64,000 bases of DNA from assembly GCA_022825505.1 (NCBI GenBank), contig JAJDWR010000027.1:62001-126000 (forward strand). Direction: 5' to 3'. Below, piece by piece: positions 37,898 to 54,346 of the stretch (position 1 is its first letter; every line of letters starts with the position of its first letter). The notes beneath the pieces are model-generated. The model made no database searches. It was not told the origin of the DNA and worked only from the letters and a program-made list of their open reading frames with translations. Made by a program: the position numbers and the translations under genes. The stretch comes from Gammaproteobacteria bacterium. Lineage in GTDB: Bacteria > Pseudomonadota > Gammaproteobacteria > Steroidobacterales > Rariloculaceae.

Positions 37898-39791
37898 AAT
37901 CTTCCGCCGCCAGGTAAACGTCCAGGATCCTGCGCGCCGCCTGGGCCGGCAATCCGCTGCCGGAGCCGCCGTTCTCAACAACGACGGCAAGCGCGATGGT
38001 GGGATTGTCGGCCGGCGCAAAGGCGATGAACAGACCATGGTCCCGCAGGCGTTCGTCCAGCGCGTCTTCGTCGTATTCCTCGTCCTGGGCCAGGGAAATC
38101 ACCTGCGCGGTTCCGGTCTTGCCGGCGACGCGGTACGGTGCCTGCAGCATCGCGAGGCGCGCGGTGCCTTGCGGGTCCTCGGTCACTCCGATCATCGCTT
38201 CCCGGATGCGCTGCCAATGCCGTGCATCGATTTCCGGGAGCGAGTCCAGCCGGACCGGATCGATTCGCACGACATCGCCGCTCACGGCCGTCTGTGTTGC
38301 CACCACCAGGCGGGGCTTCAGCCGCGCGCCTGCCGCCAGTACCGCGGTGGCGTGCGCCAGCTGCAGCGGCGTCGCTGTCGTGTAGCCCTGGCCGATGCCG
38401 GAGATGACCGTCTCGCCCGGGAACCAGGTCTGGTCTTCGCGCCGCGGGAAATTGTTTCGTTTCCACTCCCTGGACGGGACCACGCCCCGAGTCTCCCCGC
38501 CGATGTCGATTCCGGTCTGCGCGCCGAATCCGAATACTCTCAGCGAAGAATCGATGGCGTCGATGCCCATGTTCACCGCCAGCCGGTAGAAGTACACGTC
38601 GCAGGACTCCACCACCGCCTTGTGCAGGTCCACCAGTCCGTGGCCTTCGCGTCTCCAGTCACGGTACTGGTGGGTCTGGCCGGGCAGGGAGTAATGTCCG
38701 GCGCAGTAGGTGGGATCGTCCGGATTGAGGGCGTTCAGATTCATCGCCGCGAGGCCCAGGAACGGCTTGACGGTGGAGCCCGGCGGATAGCCTCCGGCCA
38801 ACGCCCGGTTGAACAGCGGCTTGTCGGGATTCGTCTCAAGCTCGCGGTAGCCGCTGTAGCTCAATCCGGATGCAAACCGGTTCGGATCGAACGCCGGCGT
38901 GCTGACCAGCGCCAGCACGTCGCCCGTGGCGGGTTCGATGGCGACGGCCGCGCCCCGCAAGCCCTCCATGGCCATCTGGGCGGCCAGTTGAAGCTCGATA
39001 TCGAGGCTGACCACCAGGTTCTTGCCGGGGACGGGCCAGCGGGTGTCGAGGTTGCCGGGCATCGAGTCGGTCGATGCCCCCACCGCGGCGGGGTCCACCA
39101 GCACGCGTCCCTGCGCATTGACCAGTTGCTGACGGAACCCGACCGTACCGTGCAGGTCTTCCTGGTAACTGCGTTCCACGCCGCTGATGCCGATGAGCGC
39201 GGTGGCCGCATAATTGGCCCGGTCGATGCGTTCCAGGTCCCCGGCGCTGATGCTGCCCATGTAGCCGATGGAGTGCCCGGTCAGATCGCCGTAGGGATAG
39301 TGGCGGATCAGGCCCTCGCGTATGTCGATGCCGCTGAACCGATGGCGCCGCGCCGAAAATCGCGCGGCCTGCGACTCGGTCAGGTTCGCCAGCACGACGC
39401 GCTCGAACCTGCGGTGGGAATTGACAGCATCGACCAGGTTCCCGCGCTCCGCCGGGTCCAGCAGTTCAAGGGCCTCCAGCGCCTGCAGCGATGCCTGGAG
39501 ATCGACGATCTCCTCGGGAATCGCCACCAGTTCCCATGCCGGCAGGTTTTCCGCCAGCAACTGCCCGTTGCGATCGAAAATCAGGCCACGCGTCGGCGCC
39601 AGCGGTTCGATCCGCATCCGATTGCCCTGGGCCAGTTCGGCAAAGACTTCATGGTGCGAGACCTGTATCTGGAACAGCCGCCAGACCAGAACGCCGGACA
39701 TCGCCACGACGAGAACGGCCGTGAACACCAGCCGGGAAATGACCAGACGCTGTTCCTCCCAGCGATCCCGGATCTGCAATTGCCTGCGCAT
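37890..39791 (-). CDS. mrdA: penicillin-binding protein 2 (transpeptidase)
   Basis: Class B PBP for cell elongation, 633 residues. One N-terminal membrane segment (about 17-40) is followed by the dimer/pedestal region (APTRGLIFDRNGQLLAENLP). The active site is PPGSTVKPF with serine 339; SCD (in VVESCDVYFYR) and KTGTA complete the motifs. It works with RodA, MreC and MreD in the elongasome. Three bases separate it from mreD. E. coli PBP2 has 633 residues too. Confidence 0.96.
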   Translation of the reverse strand: MRRQLQIRDRWEEQRLVISRLVFTAVLVVAMSGVLVWRLFQIQVSHHEVFAELAQGNRMRIEPLAPTRGLIFDRNGQLLAENLPAWELVAIPEEIVDLQASLQALEALELLDPAERGNLVDAVNSHRRFERVVLANLTESQAARFSARRHRFSGIDIREGLIRHYPYGDLTGHSIGYMGSISAGDLERIDRANYAATALIGISGVERSYQEDLHGTVGFRQQLVNAQGRVLVDPAAVGASTDSMPGNLDTRWPVPGKNLVVSLDIELQLAAQMAMEGLRGAAVAIEPATGDVLALVSTPAFDPNRFASGLSYSGYRELETNPDKPLFNRALAGGYPPGSTVKPFLGLAAMNLNALNPDDPTYCAGHYSLPGQTHQYRDWRREGHGLVDLHKAVVESCDVYFYRLAVNMGIDAIDSSLRVFGFGAQTGIDIGGETRGVVPSREWKRNNFPRREDQTWFPGETVISGIGQGYTTATPLQLAHATAVLAAGARLKPRLVVATQTAVSGDVVRIDPVRLDSLPEIDARHWQRIREAMIGVTEDPQGTARLAMLQAPYRVAGKTGTAQVISLAQDEEYDEDALDERLRDHGLFIAFAPADNPTIALAVVVENGGSGSGLPAQAARRILDVYLAAEDYG

Positions 39792-39794
39792 CGT

Positions 39795-40283
39795 CTAGGC
39801 TGCCTTCATGTCGTCACGGCCGAACCGGCCCAGCGCAATCATGACCATCGGCCACAGCAACGCGCTGGAGAGGAGTGGCGCCCAGGTGATCGGGCCGGGA
39901 ATCCCACGCTGACCGACGCCATCGATCCAGAACAGGAGGAAGCGGTAGAGAACGAGCATCAGCACCACCGTCACCGTCACCTGCCAGACCAGGGCGACGC
40001 GAATGCGCAGGTGCAGGCGCAGACTCAGGTAGACGATCGGCAACAGCGCCAGCGCATGCCTGCCAAGCAGGGAACCGGTGAGCATGTCCAGCGCAAGGCC
40101 CATGGCAAAGGCGGCCAGCAGGCCGATGTGCCCGGGTCTGGCGACGGCCCAGTAGATCAGGACCAGCGGGACCCAGTCCGGCCGGAACGGCGCAACCCGG
40201 TCGCCCAGGGGGACGATCGACAGCGCCAGCGCCAGGACGAAGGTCGCCACGGGCAGGACAAACGGCTGTATCCGCGCCATCAT
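39795..40283 (-). CDS. mreD: rod shape-determining protein MreD
   Basis: Small polytopic membrane protein of 162 residues with four to six hydrophobic segments, for example FVLPVATFVLALALSIVPLG and AFAMGLALDMLTGSLLGRHA. The FRPDWVPLVLIYWAVARPG block near the N-terminus is the family hallmark. It links MreC to the elongation machinery. Its start overlaps mreC by four bases (ATGA). Confidence 0.93.
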   Translation of the reverse strand: MMARIQPFVLPVATFVLALALSIVPLGDRVAPFRPDWVPLVLIYWAVARPGHIGLLAAFAMGLALDMLTGSLLGRHALALLPIVYLSLRLHLRIRVALVWQVTVTVVLMLVLYRFLLFWIDGVGQRGIPGPITWAPLLSSALLWPMVMIALGRFGRDDMKAA

Positions 40284-41164
40284 TGCCCCGTCTCCGCCGG
40301 ACCGCCGGTTGCAGCGGTCAATCCGACTTCGTCCGCATTCATCACCAGCAGGACCTCGCGGCCCCGGTCCAGCCCGGCGCTGGGTTGGGCAAGTACCCGC
40401 GCGAACGACTGACCGGGACGTCGCTGCACGGCCGTCACCCGGCCGACCGGGTAGCCCGGCGGGAATACGCCGCCCAGCCCCGACGTCACCAGCAAATCGC
40501 CTTGCCGGACGTCGGCGCTGTTGGTCAGGTAGGGCAGGTTCAGCAGGCCCGTCTCTCCGGTGCCCAGGGCTATGGTTCTCAGGCCGGTCCGGTTGAGGGC
40601 GACGGGCAGCCCGTGATTGGAATCGCTGATCAGCACGGCCTGGGCGGTGAGGGCGTCCACGATGTCGATCTGGCCGACCACCCCGTCGGCGTCCAGCAGG
40701 GCCTGACCCACATAGACGCCGTTCAGGACGCCCCGGTTGACGGTGAACCGCTGCCGATAGGGATCCGGGTCCACGGAGAGGATTTCGGCGACCAGCATCC
40801 GGTCGGCGACGCTCTGGCTGGAATCCAGCATGGCGCGCAGCCGGTCGTTTTCCGCCTCCAGCGTGTCCATGCGCTGCAGGCGCACGTCGTAGCCGCGAAG
40901 GTCGTTCTTCAGGCGGGCGTTCTCTTCGAGCAGCGCTGCACGGCTGGCGAACGAATCGCTTGCCCAGCGCCAGGCGGCGAACGGCCGGTCCACCCCGACC
41001 TGTACCGGATAGACGATCACTGAAGCAACCTGGCGGACGCGGTTGAGGGAGCCGGTTTCCCGGTGGTCCAGGATCATCATCGTCAGGCTGACGGCCGCGA
41101 GCAGCACCAGTCGAATGCTCAGCGCAGTCGATGACTTTCTCTTGCCCGATTCAGCAGCCGGCAT
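40280..41164 (-). CDS. mreC: rod shape-determining protein MreC
   Basis: Bitopic protein of 294 residues: a short cytoplasmic start, one membrane segment (IRLVLLAAVSLTMMILDH), a periplasmic coiled coil (SFASRAALLEENARLKND) and two beta domains containing NRGVLNGVYVGQALLDADGV and GDLLVTSGLGGVFPPGYPVG. It stimulates PBP2-RodA. It lies about 97 bases downstream of mreB on the same transcript. Confidence 0.95.
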   Translation of the reverse strand: MPAAESGKRKSSTALSIRLVLLAAVSLTMMILDHRETGSLNRVRQVASVIVYPVQVGVDRPFAAWRWASDSFASRAALLEENARLKNDLRGYDVRLQRMDTLEAENDRLRAMLDSSQSVADRMLVAEILSVDPDPYRQRFTVNRGVLNGVYVGQALLDADGVVGQIDIVDALTAQAVLISDSNHGLPVALNRTGLRTIALGTGETGLLNLPYLTNSADVRQGDLLVTSGLGGVFPPGYPVGRVTAVQRRPGQSFARVLAQPSAGLDRGREVLLVMNADEVGLTAATGGPAETGQ

Positions 41165-41261
41165 CAGTCACCCGGATTGCAGGTCATTGCACCGTCCCCA
41201 ACCGGCATCCGAAATTGCGGTTGCCGTTCGTTGCACCGTGCCATTTTACCCGACGGGTCGC

Positions 41262-42700
<1,439 letters not shown>

Positions 42701-42764
42701 TTGTCACGGGCGGGCCTGCGCCCGCCGATATGCAGTTGTCAGTCGGATAGAGCACCGGACCGGG

Positions 42765-44216
42765 ATGCACGACGCAACCATTGCGCAACTGGCGGAGGCT
42801 CTCCGCACGGGCAAGGTGTCGGCGGTGGAACTCGCCGAACACTTTCTGGCCCGCATCGAGCGCTTTGGCGGGGACCTCAATGCCTTCATCACCGTCACCC
42901 CGGAGTCGGCCCGCGCCCAGGCCGAGCGGGCCGACGCACGACTTGCCGCCGGGGACTCGACCCCGCTGACCGGCATCCCCATCGCCCACAAGGACATTTT
43001 CTGTACCCGGGGAGTCAGGACGTCCTGCGGCTCGCGCATGCTCGACAACTTCATCTCGCCCTACAACGCCGCAGCGGTGGAAAGGCTCGAAGCAGCGGGC
43101 GCGGTGATGCTCGGCAAGACGAACATGGATGAATTTGCCATGGGGTCGTCCAACGAGAACAGCCATTACGGGCCGGTGCGCAATCCGTGGGACCGGGACA
43201 CCGTTCCGGGCGGATCGTCGGGTGGCTCTGCGGCCGCGGTGGCGGCGCGCCTCGTGCCGGGCGCCACCGGCACGGATACCGGCGGCTCGATCCGCCAGCC
43301 AGCCGCCCTGTGCGGCATCACCGGCATCAAGCCCACCTACGGGCGCGTATCGCGGTGGGGCATGGTGGCTTTTGCCTCCAGCCTGGACCAGGCCGGTACC
43401 CTGGCGCGCACGGCGGAGGACGCCGCGCTGATGCTTAAGGTCATGGCAGGCCCCGACCCGCGCGACTCCACCGCGCTGCCCGATCCCGTTCCCGACTACA
43501 TCGCCGGGCTTGCGAAGCCGATCGGAAGCATGACCATCGGCGTGGTGGACGATTTCTTCGACGACGGCCTCGACTCCGACAACGCGCAACGGGTCCGCGA
43601 TGCCCTGGCGGTCATGGAGCGTCTCGGCGCCACCCTGAAGTCCATTCGGCTGGAGAACATCGGGCTGTCGGTGCCTGCCTACTATGTTGTCGCACCGGCC
43701 GAAGCCTCCTCCAACCTTTCGCGGTTCGATGGCGTGCGTTTCGGCCACCGCGCAGAGGGTGCGGGCGACCTGACCGAGCTGTACATGCGAACCCGCGGCG
43801 AAGGTTTCGGGGCGGAGGTCAAGCGGCGCATACTGACGGGGACCTACGTGCTTTCCGCGGGTTACTTCGACGCCTACTACCTGCAGGCGCAGAAGGTGCG
43901 TCAGCTCATCAGCGAGGATTTCGCCCGCGCGTTCCGGGAGGTGGACGTCATTGCCGGACCCACCACGCCGACGCCCGCCTTCCCGCTGGGCCAGAAGGTC
44001 GACGATCCCGTCGAGATGTATCTGAACGACATCTATACCATCGGCGCGCCGCTTGCGGGTCTGCCGGCGCTGTCCATGCCGTGCGGCCTGGTGCGGGGGC
44101 TGCCGGTAGGACTGCAGCTTGTCGGGCCTCATCTCAGTGAAGGCCGGCTGCTGCGTGCCGCCCACGGGTTTCAGCGCGAGACGGATTGGCACACGCTGGC
44201 GCCGCCGGGGATATAG
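42765..44216 (+). CDS. gatA: Asp-tRNA(Asn)/Glu-tRNA(Gln) amidotransferase subunit A
   Basis: Amidase subunit of 483 residues that releases ammonia from glutamine for transamidation of mischarged tRNA. The amidase signature is intact: [10 protein letters not shown] with the catalytic lysine, [18 protein letters not shown] with the first serine, and [20 protein letters not shown] with the nucleophile. It lies 64 bases after gatC and eight bases before gatB. Confidence 0.96.
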   Translation: MHDATIAQLAEALRTGKVSAVELAEHFLARIERFGGDLNAFITVTPESARAQAERADARLAAGDSTPLTGIPIAHKDIFCTRGVRTSCGSRMLDNFISPYNAAAVERLEAAGAVMLGKTNMDEFAMGSSNENSHYGPVRNPWDRDTVPGGSSGGSAAAVAARLVPGATGTDTGGSIRQPAALCGITGIKPTYGRVSRWGMVAFASSLDQAGTLARTAEDAALMLKVMAGPDPRDSTALPDPVPDYIAGLAKPIGSMTIGVVDDFFDDGLDSDNAQRVRDALAVMERLGATLKSIRLENIGLSVPAYYVVAPAEASSNLSRFDGVRFGHRAEGAGDLTELYMRTRGEGFGAEVKRRILTGTYVLSAGYFDAYYLQAQKVRQLISEDFARAFREVDVIAGPTTPTPAFPLGQKVDDPVEMYLNDIYTIGAPLAGLPALSMPCGLVRGLPVGLQLVGPHLSEGRLLRAAHGFQRETDWHTLAPPGI

Positions 44217-44224
44217 CACTCGAC

Positions 44225-45664
44225 ATGGAATGGGAAGCCGTCATCGGACTGGAGATCCACACCCAGCTCGCCACCGCGAGCAAGATCTTCTCCGGTTCCT
44301 CCACGCGCTACGGCGCGCCGCCCAACAGCCAGGCGTCGCTGGTCGACCTGGGCTATCCCGGCGTGTTGCCGGTGCTCAACGCCGAGGCGGTGCACATGGC
44401 AATCCGGTTCGGCCTGGCGACGGGCTGCACCGTCGCCCGCCGCTCGGTGTTCGCGCGCAAGAACTACTTCTATCCCGATCTGCCCAAGGGGTACCAGATC
44501 TCCCAGTACGAGTTGCCCATCGTGTACGGCGGCCACCTGGACATCGTCATGGAAGACGGCAGGGTCAAGACCATCGGCATCACCCGGGCGCACCTGGAGG
44601 AGGATGCCGGCAAGTCCCTGCACGAGGACTTCCAGGGGCTCAGCGGCATCGACCTGAACCGCGCCGGGACGCCGCTGCTGGAGATCGTATCGGAGCCCGG
44701 TCTGCGCTCCGCCGGCGAGGCGGGCAATTACATGCGCGCCATCCACACGCTGGTGCGGTACCTCGGCATCTCCGACGGCAACATGCAGGAGGGTTCGTTC
44801 CGCTGCGACGCCAATGTTTCCATCCGCCCGATGGGAGAGAGCGAACTCGGCACGAGAACGGAGATCAAGAACCTGAATTCGTTCCGCTTTGTCGAGAAGG
44901 CCATCCAGGTGGAAATTGAGCGGCAGACCGACGTGCTCGAGGACGGCGGCAGCGTAGTGCAGGAAACCCGCCTGTACGACGCGGACCGAAACGAGACCCG
45001 CGCCATGCGCGGCAAGGAGGAGGCCAACGACTACCGCTACTTTCCGGACCCGGACCTGCTCCCGGTGGTCGTCGGCGAGGCGCTGATCGAGCGCTTGCAG
45101 GCGGACTTGCCGGAGTTGCCGGCGGCGAAACGGGTGCGCTTTGCCGAACAGTACGGGCTCACCGCCTACGATGCCGATGTCCTGACCGCCAATCCGGAAT
45201 CGGCGGACTACTTCGAGGCGGCGGTGAATGCGAGCCGGTCGGCCTCGCCGAAGACGGTGGCCAACTGGTTCCAGGGCGAGTTGACTGCGATCCTCAAGCG
45301 AGAAGGCGTGGACGTGGCCGACACGCGGGTCGATGCGGCAACGCTGGCCACGCTGCTCGACCGCATCGCCGACGGCATCCTGTCCGGCCGCATGGGCAAG
45401 GACGTCCTGGAAGCGCTGTGGAACGGCGAAGGATCGGTTGACGGGATCATCGAGGCGCGTGGGCTCAGGCAGATCAGCGACGCCGGGGCCATCGAGGCCC
45501 TGGTGGATCGGGCGATCGAGGGGTTCCCGGAGCAGGTGGCGCAGTACCGCAGCGGCAGGACGAAGGTCATCGGCTTCCTGGTCGGGCAGGTGATGAAGTC
45601 ATCCCGGGGCAAGGCCAATCCGCGGCAGGTGAACGAGATGCTGAGGCGCAAGCTCGCAGGTTGA
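44225..45664 (+). CDS. gatB: Asp-tRNA(Asn)/Glu-tRNA(Gln) amidotransferase subunit B
   Basis: Subunit that binds mischarged tRNA and performs the phosphorylation and amidation; 479 residues. It starts [15 protein letters not shown], holds [20 protein letters not shown] and [18 protein letters not shown], and ends in the helical YqeY-like tail ([20 protein letters not shown]). The start at 44225 is chosen over an upstream in-frame ATG that overlaps gatA. Its presence implies that this organism makes Gln-tRNA, Asn-tRNA or both by the indirect route. Confidence 0.96.
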   Translation: MEWEAVIGLEIHTQLATASKIFSGSSTRYGAPPNSQASLVDLGYPGVLPVLNAEAVHMAIRFGLATGCTVARRSVFARKNYFYPDLPKGYQISQYELPIVYGGHLDIVMEDGRVKTIGITRAHLEEDAGKSLHEDFQGLSGIDLNRAGTPLLEIVSEPGLRSAGEAGNYMRAIHTLVRYLGISDGNMQEGSFRCDANVSIRPMGESELGTRTEIKNLNSFRFVEKAIQVEIERQTDVLEDGGSVVQETRLYDADRNETRAMRGKEEANDYRYFPDPDLLPVVVGEALIERLQADLPELPAAKRVRFAEQYGLTAYDADVLTANPESADYFEAAVNASRSASPKTVANWFQGELTAILKREGVDVADTRVDAATLATLLDRIADGILSGRMGKDVLEALWNGEGSVDGIIEARGLRQISDAGAIEALVDRAIEGFPEQVAQYRSGRTKVIGFLVGQVMKSSRGKANPRQVNEMLRRKLAG

Positions 45665-45837
45665 TCGGACGCATTCCGCGGCGCTTCGGGCGATTTATCG
45701 CCGGGCAGCCGCTGCCGCGCGGTCCTGCGCAGATTCCGTACTGGCAGACCCGCTCCGGGCCGGGTATTCTTGTCCTTTCCCGCAGCGGTGGACAGGTGTG
45801 AAGAGTAGCCGGGACCCTTCAAAGAACTGAGATCCTT

Positions 45838-46461
45838 GTGGAGTCGGTAACTACCAATCGCACTGCTCCGGACGAGGGCCCCGGACCGACAACGCCTTCG
45901 GAAACCTGGTCGTACGAACATACGCGTATCCTGCCGGAGGCATTCGATGGACTCGATACCGACACGACGCTGAATATTCTCGACGTGGGTCCGGCCGAGC
46001 CGCAGTCCATCGACTTCTTTCGCCGCTTCCGTTGTCAGCTCTACGTGGCGAACCTCTACAATCCTGCGCTTCCGGCGCACGGGATCGAGGAGGCCCCGGC
46101 ATTCTTCGAATCCGTGGGTCGCGTGCGGTTTGACGTGTGTTTTCTGTGGGACTACATCAACTATCCGGACGATGATGCCTTTGCGCGGTTCATATCGATC
46201 CTGACCGATCACATTCACGAGAATACGCGGTTGTACGCCATCGGCGCCTACTCGGCGGAGTTGCCACTGAGAGCCTATCGGTACGCCATTTCCGACATGG
46301 ACAAGTTGGCCATCCAGCCGGCCGGCGGTATTGTGCCCCAACCGCGCTCACGCAACGACATCGTAAAGGCCATGCGCCAGTGTGTAGTGCACAGGGCCGC
46401 CCTTCGCCGCGACAACCGGCTCGAACTGCTGCTCCGGACGGTTCGCTCGAACTGGAGCTGA
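45838..46461 (+). CDS. hypothetical protein with Rossmann-like N-terminal fold
   Basis: 207 residues from a GTG start; family not identified. The segment TLNILDVGPAEPQSIDFFRR, followed by CQLYVANLYNP, resembles the first strands of a class I SAM-dependent methyltransferase, and FDVCFLWDYINYPDDDAFAR looks like its later strand and helix. The glycine-rich SAM loop is weak. It stands between gatB and the methionine operon on the same strand with 160-170 base gaps on each side. Composition matches its neighbours, so it is probably a real lineage gene. Confidence 0.6.
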   Translation: MESVTTNRTAPDEGPGPTTPSETWSYEHTRILPEAFDGLDTDTTLNILDVGPAEPQSIDFFRRFRCQLYVANLYNPALPAHGIEEAPAFFESVGRVRFDVCFLWDYINYPDDDAFARFISILTDHIHENTRLYAIGAYSAELPLRAYRYAISDMDKLAIQPAGGIVPQPRSRNDIVKAMRQCVVHRAALRRDNRLELLLRTVRSNWS

Positions 46462-46481
46462 GCGGCGCCGGCCGCTGCCTG

Positions 46482-46516
46482 CGCTGTTGACCGCAGCCTA
46501 CGCTGTTGACCGCAGC
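46482..46516. repeat. 16-bp direct repeat
   Basis: CGCTGTTGACCGCAGC occurs at 46482-46497 and again at 46501-46516, just after the preceding gene's stop and a small GC hairpin. Function unknown; may be simple slippage. Confidence 0.7.
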
Positions 46517-46569
46517 AGCGGTTGCCGCCTCCATTCCCTGTCCCGATCCCATTCTGCTCGCTTCCGGGT

Positions 46570-46613
46570 TTGACACTTGAGCGCTGGGCAGCTATATAAC
46601 GGCATCGTTATAT
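46570..46613 (+). promoter_or_regulatory. strong promoter overlapped by a palindromic operator, methionine operon
   Basis: TTGACA at 46570-46575, exactly 17 bases, then TATATA at 46593-46598: a near-consensus sigma-70 promoter. Over the -10 lies ATATAACG-N4-CGTTATAT (46594-46613), perfect 8-base arms. The start codon of the ArsR-type regulator is only 13 bases further, so the regulator very likely represses its own operon here. Confidence 0.75.
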
Positions 46614-46625
46614 TCCAATGTTGTT

Positions 46626-52148
<5,523 letters not shown>

Positions 52149-52164
52149 CGTTCGGGGCGGATGC

Positions 52165-53097
52165 TTACGACAGACGCCCGAGGGTGACGCGCTCATGGCC
52201 GGCGAGGTCCCGATGGGTCCGGATGCCGCGAAAGCCGGAATGGCGCAGCAGAGTCCGTACCGCCGTGGCCTGATCGTTGCCATGTTCCAATAGCAGCGTA
52301 CCGCCGGTTGAAAGCACGCGCGGCGTCTCTTCGATGATCTCCAGCAGGCATTCGAGGCCGTCCTCGCCGCCGTCGAGCGCCACACGGGGTTCGTGCCGCA
52401 GGTCGCCGGCGAAGAGCGCCTCGTCATTGGCTCTTACGTAGGGAGGATTGGCGGCGATGAAGTCGAAGCTGCCGTCTGCCAGCGCGCTGAACCAGTCAGA
52501 CTGGACCCAGTCAACGCAAAGCCCGAGACGGGCGCCATTGGAGAAAGCAACTTCAAGCGCCGGGGCACTGCATTCGACCGCTACCATCCTGCAGTAGGGA
52601 CGGTGGTGCTTGATGGCCAGCGCAACGGCGCCGCAGCCGCTGCCCGCGTCCAGGACACGGGCGGGCTCGTCATCGGGCAGCCTGCCCAGAACCGCGTCCA
52701 CCAACAATTCCGTTTCCGGTCGCGGAACCAGCGTGGCGGACGATACGGTCAACGAAAGGGAGTAAAACTCCCGGCGCCCGGTCAGGTAGGCCACGGGCAC
52801 GCCTGCCTCGCGCCGCTCGACGAGCCGTTGGTATCGGGCGATTTCCGCGGCGGGTACGCCATGCTCCGGAAAGCCCACGACAAAGCTCCGGGGACGGTCC
52901 ATCGCGAATGCCAGCAGCAGTTCCGCGTCGAGACCCGGACTGCCGCCCGATGAGGCAAGCCGCTCGCGCGCCCGTTCAAGCAGCGCGCCGACGGAGCTCG
53001 CGCGAGCGGCCGAGCGGCCGTCTTCGCCCAGCCGGTCTTCCGGCCCATGCTGCGGGGTAGCCGCCACTGATACGCAAGTATCGGTTGAATGGCGCAT
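52165..53097 (-). CDS. prmC: release factor glutamine methyltransferase
   Basis: SAM-dependent enzyme that methylates the glutamine of the GGQ motif of RF1 and RF2; 310 residues. It has a helical N-terminal substrate domain, LVPRPETELLVDAVLGRL, the SAM loop VLDAGSGCGAVALAI and the catalytic FIAANPPYVR. The first 35 residues are not family-like, so the true start may be further in. Its ATG shares one base with the prfA stop (TAATG). Confidence 0.94.
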   Translation of the reverse strand: MRHSTDTCVSVAATPQHGPEDRLGEDGRSAARASSVGALLERARERLASSGGSPGLDAELLLAFAMDRPRSFVVGFPEHGVPAAEIARYQRLVERREAGVPVAYLTGRREFYSLSLTVSSATLVPRPETELLVDAVLGRLPDDEPARVLDAGSGCGAVALAIKHHRPYCRMVAVECSAPALEVAFSNGARLGLCVDWVQSDWFSALADGSFDFIAANPPYVRANDEALFAGDLRHEPRVALDGGEDGLECLLEIIEETPRVLSTGGTLLLEHGNDQATAVRTLLRHSGFRGIRTHRDLAGHERVTLGRLS

Positions 53098-54200
53098 TAG
53101 CGTTCGATCAGCTCGGCGAGCCGTTCCGCCTGGTGTTCCGTGGCCAGCGGCTCAATGAGGCGATCCAGACCGCCCTCGAGGATTTCGTGGAGCTTGTACA
53201 GCGTCAGGTTGATGCGGTGGTCCGCGACCCGGTGTTCGGGGAAGTTGTACGTGCGAATTCGCTCCGAACGGTCCCCTGAGCCCACCATCTGGCGCCGGCG
53301 CTCGGCGGTTTCCGCCTGCTGGCGGGCCATGTCCGCGTCCTTCAGCCTGGCCCGCAGCAGCGACAGCGCCCGGGCGCGGTTTTTGTGCTGGGACCGTTCG
53401 TCCTGGCACTCCACGACGATGCCGCTGGGCAGGTGCGTCAGGCGGACGGCCGAGTCCGTCTTGTTCACGTGCTGACCGCCGGCGCCGGACGCGCGGAAGG
53501 TGTCCACCCGCAAATCGCCCGGGCTGATCTCAACGTCCGCCACATCTTCGGGTTCGGGCATGACCGCAACCGTACAGGCCGACGTATGGATCCGCCCCTG
53601 GGACTCCGTCTCCGGGACCCGCTGGACGCGGTGGGTACCGGATTCGAACTTGAGCCGGGCGTATGCCCCCTTGCCCGCCACCCGGCAGATGATCTCCTTG
53701 TAACCGCCGTGCTCGCCCTCGTTGCGGCTGAGGACCTCCAGGCTCCAGCCGTTGTTCTCCACGAAGCGCTGGTACATGCGGAACAGGTCCCCGGCGAACA
53801 GCGCGGCTTCGTCGCCGCCCGTTCCGGCGCGGATCTCCAGGAACAGATTGGCATCGTCATCCGGGTCTGCGGGTACCAGGAGAAGCAACAACGCCTGTTC
53901 ACTCGCCTCGCGTTCCTCCAGCAGGCCTGCAAGTTCGGACTCGCCCATTTCACGCGCTTCGGGATCGTCACTGTCCCGCAACTCCTCCGCTGCGCCGATG
54001 TCGTCAAGCAGCCGCCGGTAGCCGGCGTGGGCGACGACCAGGGGCTCCAGCCGGGCGTACTCCTTCGCAAGACCACGAAACTTCGGCTGATCGGCGATGA
54101 TTTCGGGCCTGCCGAGCAACTCGCCGACCTCCTTGTAGCGTTCCGCCAGCGCCGCGATCCTGGGTTCGAGGGACGATACCTGATTGGCGATTCCGCTCAC
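53097..54200 (-). CDS. prfA: peptide chain release factor 1
   Basis: Terminates translation at UAA and UAG; 367 residues. The codon-recognising tripeptide is P-E-T (196-198) in [15 protein letters not shown], one of the accepted RF1 forms, and [14 protein letters not shown] holds GGQ at 241-243. The start is GTG at 54200 ([14 protein letters not shown]). PrmC, which modifies it, is encoded next. hemA, the usual gene ahead of prfA, is absent: a divergent gene starts 146 bases away. Confidence 0.96.
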   Translation of the reverse strand: MSGIANQVSSLEPRIAALAERYKEVGELLGRPEIIADQPKFRGLAKEYARLEPLVVAHAGYRRLLDDIGAAEELRDSDDPEAREMGESELAGLLEEREASEQALLLLLVPADPDDDANLFLEIRAGTGGDEAALFAGDLFRMYQRFVENNGWSLEVLSRNEGEHGGYKEIICRVAGKGAYARLKFESGTHRVQRVPETESQGRIHTSACTVAVMPEPEDVADVEISPGDLRVDTFRASGAGGQHVNKTDSAVRLTHLPSGIVVECQDERSQHKNRARALSLLRARLKDADMARQQAETAERRRQMVGSGDRSERIRTYNFPEHRVADHRINLTLYKLHEILEGGLDRLIEPLATEHQAERLAELIER

Positions 54201-54346
54201 GATGGGCGTCCTTGCGGCACGGCAGGGGCCGGTTGATGCCTGAATTGTCGGGGAATCCAGATGCCGGTACAAGTTGAGGCCGCGGGATGCAGGGACTGCC
54301 GGGCGGGTCGTTGACGGCTCCCGCGGCAATCTCCTAAGCTGCCGCC

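Noticed and set aside
45687-45702. Terminator after gatB (ggcgat-tt-atcgcc hairpin)
   Set aside because: A 6-bp stem with a two-base loop cannot form well and no T-run follows.
53604-53620. Unusual PET tripeptide in release factor 1 as a sign of changed codon reading
   Set aside because: PET is an accepted RF1 variant (P-x-T), seen in other bacteria; nothing suggests altered stop-codon use.
54274-54346. Remnant of hemA between prfA and the TPR gene
   Set aside because: The gap is too short and its translations show no glutamyl-tRNA reductase motif.
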